Below, piece after piece: positions 59,131 through 64,000 of a stretch of DNA of 64,000 nt. Each line of letters opens with the position of its first letter. Position 1 is the first letter of the stretch. Made by a program: the position numbers and the translations under genes. The stretch covers positions 1,178,001 through 1,242,000 of the forward strand of contig CP126207.1 of NCBI GenBank assembly GCA_030272155.1. The letters are read 5' to 3'. Source of the stretch: Tetradesmus obliquus. Lineage: Eukaryota > Chlorophyta > Chlorophyceae > Sphaeropleales > Scenedesmaceae. Under the pieces are notes generated by a model that saw nothing but the letters and a program-made list of their open reading frames with translations, made no database searches and had not been told where the DNA came from.

Positions 59131-60991
59131 AGATGTGTCCATTGGTGGGCAGCCGGCAGGATCCAGATCGAGCTGTGGGCAGACATCGCCCCGAAAACAG
59201 CCGAGAACTTCAGGCAGATGTGCACAGGGGAGTTTAGGTGAGAAGTTCATATGGAAGGTGGCCGGGTGTGTGTGCGGTGTGAACTGTGAACTAACGGGTT
59301 CCCGCCTGCTGCTGGAAGCAGGAAATGGGTTTGTGCCGCTGCACTTGCAGGAAAGTCGGCTTTGGCTCCCTGCAGAGGAAATAGGTTTGTGCCGCTGCAC
59401 TTGCAGGAAAGTCGGCTTTGGCTCCCTGGCATGAGCCTGGCTTCAAGAAGAGTCATAGACGTTGTTGCTGCCGCGCTTGCAGCAAAGAGGGCTGCTGCAT
59501 CGCTACAAGCGCTGCCAGTTTCTGCAACATACGTCTCTTCAAACTAGCATGGATAAAGCAATCCTTAAAAGGTTCTGTTGCTGCTGCGCTTGCAGGACAC
59601 GCGGGCTGCCCCAAGGGTGCAAGGGCTGTCACTCACCGAGTGATCAAGGAAGCTGTGGTGCCGCTGCGCTTGCAGGAAATGTTGAAACTGCAGGTTCTGG
59701 TGCAGCTGCCCTTGCTGGAAAAGCGGGCTGCCGCAGGGCCACCAAGGCTGCCAGTTCCACCGGGTGATCAAGGATTCTTCTAAGCTGCTGCGCTTGCAGG
59801 AAATGTCTGATCTGCAGAATGTTGCTGCTGTGCTTGCAGGAAAAGCGGGCTGCCGCAGGGCCACAAAGGCTGCCAGTTCCACCGAGTGATCAAGCAATCT
59901 TCTAAGCTGCTGCGCTTGCAGGACACGTCTGATCTGCAGAATGTTGCTGCTGCCCTTGCAGGAAAAGCGGGCTGCCGCAGGGCTACAAGGGCTGCCAGTT
60001 CCACCGAGTGATCAAGGACTTCATGATCCAGGGCGGTGACTTCATCAAGGGCGACGGTGAGAAGTTCTCGGTGTGAAGTGGTGTGAGTTCACGGTGTGAA
60101 GTATCAGTGACGTGCATCACGATTGCACCGGTTTGTCGATGACGTGCAGCAGAAGCCCAACGTCAGCATCACTTGACTGCCACTCACATGCTGTTCCACA
60201 CGTCTGACGGCTTGTTTATTTTTTGTTACTTTGTTATGTGACGCAGGCACCGGATCTACCAGCATCTACGGCAGCAGATATGCAGATGAGCCATTTGTTG
60301 GCAAGCACACCGGGCCAGGGCTGCTGTCATCTGCCAACAGCGGGCCCAACACAAACGGCTGCCAGTTCTTCCTGACCTGCGCCAAAGCCGGTGAGCAGTT
60401 GTTACTTTCTATGTCACTGACATGTTACTAATTACATTAAATGTTGACAAGCACACTGGGCCAGGGCTGCTGTCATCTGCCAACAGCGGCCCCAACACAA
60501 ACGGCTGCCAGTTCTTCCTGACATGCGCCAAAGCCGGTGAGCAGCTGTTACTTTTGTGTCAAATACTTGTCACTTAATACGTTTGGATGTTGGCAAGCAC
60601 ACTGGCCCTGGACTGCTGTCATCTGCCAACAGTGGCCCCAACACAAACGGATGCCAGTTCTTCCTGACATGCGCCAAAGCCGGTGAGCATTGTTACTTTC
60701 TATGTCACTGACATGTTACTAATTGTGTTAGATGTCGACAAGCACACTGGGCCTGAGCTGATGTCATCTGCCAACAGCGGGCCTAACACCAACCGCTGCC
60801 AGTTCTGCCTGACCTGCGCCAAAGCCGGTGGGAACTGTGTTGAATGCCGATGGAAAGTTGTTAATTTGTAGGTCACCAACATGTTATGCCGCTGTTGCTG
60901 CTGCTGCAGACTGGCTAGACAACAAGCATGGTGTTTGGGCGCATCATCAAGGACGGCCTGCTGGTGGCGCGCAAGCTCGATAAATATCCAC

Positions 60992-61028
<37 letters not shown>

Positions 61029-61345
61029 AGACTGGCTAGACAACAAGCACGTGGTGTTTGGGCGCATCATCAAGGACGGCGTGCTGGTGGCGGGCGAGAT
61101 CGATGATGTCCACCTCCTGCTGCTGCTGCTGTTGCTGCTGCTGTTGCTGCAAACATCCTGCAGACTGGCTGGACAACAAGCACGTCGTGCGTAGGTGCAC
61201 GATTTGGAGAATCACCTTCTGCTGCTGCTGTTGCTGCTGCTGTTGCTGCAAACATTCTGCAGACTGGCTAGACAACAAGCACGTCGTGTTTGGGCGCATC
61301 ATCAAGGACGGCCTGCTGGTGGCGCGCAAGATCGAGAATATCCAC

Positions 61346-61406
<61 letters not shown>

Positions 61407-61551
61407 AGACTGGCTAGACAACAAGCACGTCGTGTTTGGGCGCATCATCAAGGACGGCCTGCTGGTGGCGCGCAAGATCGAAAACGTCGCCACAGGGCCT
61501 GCCAACCGGCCCAAGCTGCCATGCACCATCACAGAGTGCGGCGAGATGTGA
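58093..61551 (+). CDS. PPIH: U4/U6 snRNP-associated cyclophilin (PPIH orthologue)
   Basis: Peptidyl-prolyl isomerase. Exons are 58,093-58,159 ([20 protein letters not shown]), about 59,133 or 59,153 to 59,237 ([20 protein letters not shown]), 59,962-60,056 ([20 protein letters not shown]), 60,247-60,390 ([20 protein letters not shown]) and 61,409-61,551 ([20 protein letters not shown], ending CTITECGEM). Split codons are restored at each join. Length and order match PPIH, including its NPVVFFD start and CGEM end. The active-site Arg and Phe-Met-x-Gln ([10 protein letters not shown]), Trp (DWLD) and His (KHVV) are present. In other species PPIH binds PRP4/PRP3 in the tri-snRNP; nuclear spliceosomal work is inferred. 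Oddity: with the expected acceptor at 59,133 (DVSIGGQP frame) exon 2 is out of phase by a net loss of one base modulo 3. A second acceptor, GGGCAG at 59,147-59,152, gives an in-frame 177-residue product lacking DVSIGGQP. Introns 2, 3 (5' half) and 4 carry echoes of neighbouring exons. Confidence 0.93.
58160..59132 (+). other. PPIH intron 1
   Basis: GTGAGT donor to (CTG)16-CAG acceptor. It contains a roughly 165-bp internal duplication (CAGCCCCCAGGGCTCCCAGT at about 58,210 and CCCCCCAGGGCTCGCAGTAG at about 58,352, each followed by GCAGGTGCAGTGTG- or CACATGCAGTGTG-like sequence) and several CAG runs (58,520-58,700). No other gene is seen inside it. Confidence 0.7.
59351..59961 (+). repeat. acceptor-side echoes of PPIH exon 3
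   Basis: The start of exon 3 (GAAAAGCGGGCTGCCGCAGG to the CACCGAGTGATCAAGGA part) preceded by GCTTGCAG recurs with edges at 59,483, 59,596, 59,718 and 59,840. The parent is at 59,962, and the period is 122 bp (113 for the oldest step). Weaker versions are at 59,351 and 59,407, and each unit contains a second GCTTGCAG (59,676, 59,800, 59,922). The 59,718 copy has CTG in place of CAG. Confidence 0.93.
60391..60840 (+). repeat. donor-side echoes of PPIH exon 4 (three copies)
   Basis: The last 90 or so bases of exon 4 (coding [20 protein letters not shown] and on) with donor GTGAGC recur with ends at 60,536, 60,682 and 60,826; the parent ends at 60,390. Spacing is 146, 146 and 144 bp. The last copy has GTGGGA as donor. 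Coding changes are few (L to M, F to C). Confidence 0.95.
60880..61408 (+). repeat. acceptor-side echoes of PPIH exon 5 (four copies)
   Basis: The 5' part of exon 5 (coding [20 protein letters not shown]) preceded by a (CTG)n tract and CTGCAG recurs with edges at 60,910, 61,031, 61,164 (short) and 61,263; the parent is at 61,409. The CTG tracts differ in length and interruption (pure CTG, or with TTG) from copy to copy. Confidence 0.95.
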
Positions 61552-62100
61552 AGGAGAGTCTGCAGCAGCAGAACGGGACTGGGACGGCGGGATGATGCGG
61601 GGTGAAGCAGCAGGGACGCACCAGACTTGCTGACCGGCCCAAGCTGCCATGCACGGTTACGGAATGCAGTGACATGTGAGGCCTACTAGGCCGCCTTAGC
61701 AGGAAGATGCAGCAGCAGCAGCAGCAGCAGCAGTAGATACCCAGCAAGGCTGTATGCGTGTGGGCTTTGCCCCGCTGTTGCAGCCTCAATGTGGGGCAGC
61801 CTGTCTCCTTTTTGTTTCTGAAAGTTGAAAACAGACTTGCTGACCGGCCCAAGCTGCTATGCACGATCACACAGTGCGGTGAAAAGTGAGGCCTTGGGCA
61901 ATGCAGCAACAGCAGTAGCTACCTGATAGGGTTGTCTGAGTGTAGGCTTTGCCACCCTGTTGCAGCCTCATTGTGGGGCAGCCTGTCTCCTTTTTGTTTC
62001 TGAAAGTTGAAAGAAGACTTGCTGTAGAGGGGTGGTGGTCTACAGCTCTGCTTGATACATTATCCGAATGCTCTTTGAATTGGTGCAGTGAGCCAGCTCT
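61552..62100 (+). repeat. PPIH 3' UTR with two echoes of the gene's 3' end
   Basis: ACCGGCCCAAGCTGCCATGC plus the stop-codon end of the CDS recurs at about 61,634-61,679 and 61,842-61,889 (coding versions of RPKLPCT followed by a TGA). About 130 bp of 3' flank (CAGCCTSAATGTGGGGCAGC and TCTCCTTTTTGTTTCTGAAA) is repeated with the second step. The array lies past the true stop, so it is probably transcribed as UTR. Confidence 0.88.
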
Positions 62101-62530
62101 GAACACAGCATATGTTGTTGTTATGGCCTGCTCACTGCCTGCCATTTGCATCTGCACGTTCAAATGCGCCTACAGCAGGCGAGCTGGACAGCGCTTCAGT
62201 TGTTATGTGAGTATGCATGATGTTGCATTGTGCTTCAATGCTTGTAATGTATGCAATCAGCAACTTTCTTCATGTAGTTGCGCTCTGTGAGCAGTCAGCC
62301 AGCACTACACACAGCATGTGTTGCTGGTCAGTGCCTGGCAGTTGCATCTACACTTACACACTTATACGCCTACAGCAGGCCATGTGGCCAGCGCTTCAGT
62401 TGCAGTGCAGTCAGCAGGCCATGCATGTGTTGTTGGTCAATGCCTGTCGTTTGCATCTGCAGCTTCAGATGCGCTACAGCTGGCCAGCGCTTCAGTTGCA
62501 GTGCAGCCAGTGGCCAAGTGCTGACTCAGC
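62085..62530. repeat. degenerate repeats downstream of PPIH; possible TGTAA poly(A) signal
   Basis: A block with GCCATTTGCATCTGCA, TACAGCAGGC and CAGCGCTTCAGTTG recurs three times (about 62,140, 62,340 and 62,450). TGTAA, the usual poly(A) signal of chlorophyte algae, occurs at 62,243-62,247 and is the first good candidate I noticed, though it is about 690 bp past the stop. Confidence 0.45.
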
Positions 62531-62768
62531 GCTGGCGCCAGATCTGGATCGTATGCGCATTGTTTTGATAGCCATGCTGCCAGCAGTGCGATGTGATGCG
62601 ATCTGCCGCCGATCTTATGTGTCACGTCAGCACTGTGGCGTTATGCATCATGTGCTGATCGCCAGTTGGTGTCAACGCCTGTCGTTTTCCAGCGTAGCCT
62701 GTCATTTGCAGCGCAGCCAGCGGCGCAGCTCCATATTTACGCCCTTATTTACACATATCCGTTATGTG

Positions 62769-62810
62769 CCGATGGCGTTGATGCTATGGCTTGATGGGTA
62801 ACATGATGAT
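62769..62810 (+). repeat. solitary LINE 3' end
   Basis: GCCGATGGCGTTGATGCTAT and GGCTTGATGGGTAACATGAT are identical or nearly so to the last 45 bases of the LINE at 14.1 kb, in plus orientation. Flanking sequence is unrelated. Confidence 0.8.
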
Positions 62811-63003
62811 ACCCATTATGTGCTGGTGGGCAGCGCCTGTCATTGGCAGCTTTGGCATTGGCAACACTGAAAAGGGTCAAAGCTGCCCTGGGCACCTCCT
62901 GTACAGGGCGTTGTGGCGTGTTCTGCTGGTGAGGCACTGCCTCTCACGCCCGGCAATTGGGTTCGCTCAATTGTGCTGTGTGTGGCGAGCCAGTAGGATT
63001 CCG

Positions 63004-63035
63004 CCCCCCCCCCCCCCCCACACACACACACACAC
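63004..63035. repeat. (C)16 followed by (CA)8
   Basis: A pure C run passes directly into a CA microsatellite. No gene is attached. Confidence 0.9.
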
Positions 63036-63399
63036 CTGGTAACAAAAAAAGTTGCCCTGATGCACGCGCATCATGCATGCTGCTTTTGACCAAGTGCCTT
63101 TGGTAACATGGCTTGATGTAAGGTTCATCCGGTTTTGGGATATGTAACAAGCCTTGACTGAGTCAACCGTTGTGACTATGTGACTGACATGTCGCATCTG
63201 CTTCAGTAGCCTGCTTGCTTGCAACTGATGCGAATCTGTGTCGACAACCAGACGAACCTGATTGCAGTCGCCATCGCAGTCTTTGTCGCGTTACGTCACG
63301 TTACGTTACGTCACGTTACATTTCATGACGCCTACAGAGCAACCCTGTCCCCTCCCCCTGTACTCCAATCAGAAAGTAGGGGCGGTCATGGCACCAGTT

Positions 63400-63680
63400 G
63401 CTGGACTACTGTGCCTGCTTGTATCAATTTTGTTTTTGGACTGCTGCTATCTGATGCGGTGTCACCCGGCACTGGTCCTGAGGTCCTTCTGTCCTCTCAG
63501 GCTATTGCTCAAGCTATTGATGATGCTGATGAGTTCTTTTCTGCGTTTTCTTCTGGCAGTTTGGACGATGATGAGATGTTCTTCGATGTTTCCTCCCCCT
63601 ATGAGCCTCTCGTTGGCTCCTGACTGGGGTTCCCACTCCTCGTTGAGTGGAGCATGTAATGTAATGTAATGTAATGTATG
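63400..63680 (+). mobile_element. 3' end of repeat family B, coding end plus (TAATG)n tail
   Basis: The last 103 bases (63,578-63,680) match 17,329-17,426. The plus-strand frame upstream reads SSQAIAQAIDDADEFFSAFS, SGSLDDDEMFFDVSSPYEPL, VGS and stop, an acidic C-terminus. Then come 40 bases and (TAATG)4 TATG. How far the element extends upstream is unknown, and no RT motif is visible in this window for this family. Confidence 0.6.
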
Positions 63681-63705
63681 TTTTTTACACCAATCAATGA
63701 CTGCG

Positions 63706-63807
63706 TCACAGCCGCCATGTGCCTGCCACCCCTCCTGCTGCCAGCACAGAGTCCATGGCTTGCAGTGCTGCTGCTGTACTGCTGCCTGCTTTGTCAAAGC
63801 TCCCTGC

Positions 63808-63861
<54 letters not shown>

Positions 63862-64000
63862 GGCATCCTCCGAGTAGTCCTCAGCAGGTAGCGGCAGCAG
63901 CTCGCCACTGCCGGCATCCAAGGAAGCGTCATACACCGCATCTTCATCGCCACCACCATTGCTGATCATGGAACTGCCGTCATCCGTGTAGGCGTCATCA
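63706..64000 (-). CDS. C-terminal part of an acidic, Ser-rich protein (runs off the right edge)
   Basis: The minus-strand frame is open from the window edge to a stop at 63,706 (about 98 codons). It begins DDAYTDDGSSMISNGGGDED, continues with AVYDASLDAGSGELLPLPAE, then a run of about 16 Ser coded by AGC triplets, and ends GGVAGTWRL. The non-repeat part has an acidic, non-random composition, and the triplet run has the CAG-sense orientation seen in the confident exons. No family is recognised. The start, any introns and the rest of the protein lie beyond 64,000. Confidence 0.45.

Overview
The window looks like nuclear DNA of a green alga, most likely a chlorophycean chlorophyte. The reasons are: (1) plant-lineage gene families, namely an IRE-type AGC kinase and an RR-type tandem CCCH zinc-finger protein; (2) many GT-AG introns; (3) extreme CAG/CTG triplet density that gives Gln/Ala/Ser-rich proteins; (4) non-LTR retrotransposons with triplet tails. 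The species cannot be named from the sequence alone. All exon joins were made by hand from family alignments remembered from the literature, GT-AG sites and reading phase.

Layout. 1-11.5 kb has no gene I can support and is packed with degenerate tandem duplications (units of 25-150 bp). 11.58-13.01 kb holds a weakly supported two-exon gene (minus). 14.13-17.33 kb is a decayed, 5'-truncated LINE (minus), abutting the 3' end of a second repeat family. 17.4-20.3 kb is intergenic. 20.35-44.27 kb is one giant gene (minus): 19 exons join in phase into at least 4,972 codons of an IRE/MAST/Greatwall-type kinase whose N-terminus was not found. 44.3-50.2 kb is intergenic, with a MITE-like element and a LINE remnant. 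50.26-52.32 kb is an RR-TZF gene (minus). 52.3-58.1 kb is intergenic, with a 76-bp perfect palindrome and LINE remnants. 58.09-61.55 kb is an orthologue of the U4/U6 snRNP cyclophilin PPIH (plus). 63.7-64.0 kb is the end of an acidic/Ser-rich gene running off the right edge.

Most unusual feature. Introns of the kinase and PPIH genes contain about 45 'echoes' of the edges of their own exons. Fragments of an exon's 3' end, each with a splice donor, trail downstream of the parent. Fragments of an exon's 5' end, each with an acceptor, precede the parent. No exception to this side rule was seen. The arrays have periods of about 100-190 bp and look like repeated tandem duplication across splice junctions. 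In addition, many acceptors lie directly after (CTG)n runs on the sense strand, whereas exons carry (CAG)n on the sense strand. The TZF gene lacks echoes and serves as an internal control.

The genes do not form an operon. A protein kinase, an mRNA-binding zinc-finger protein and a spliceosomal cyclophilin are independent housekeeping or regulatory loci.
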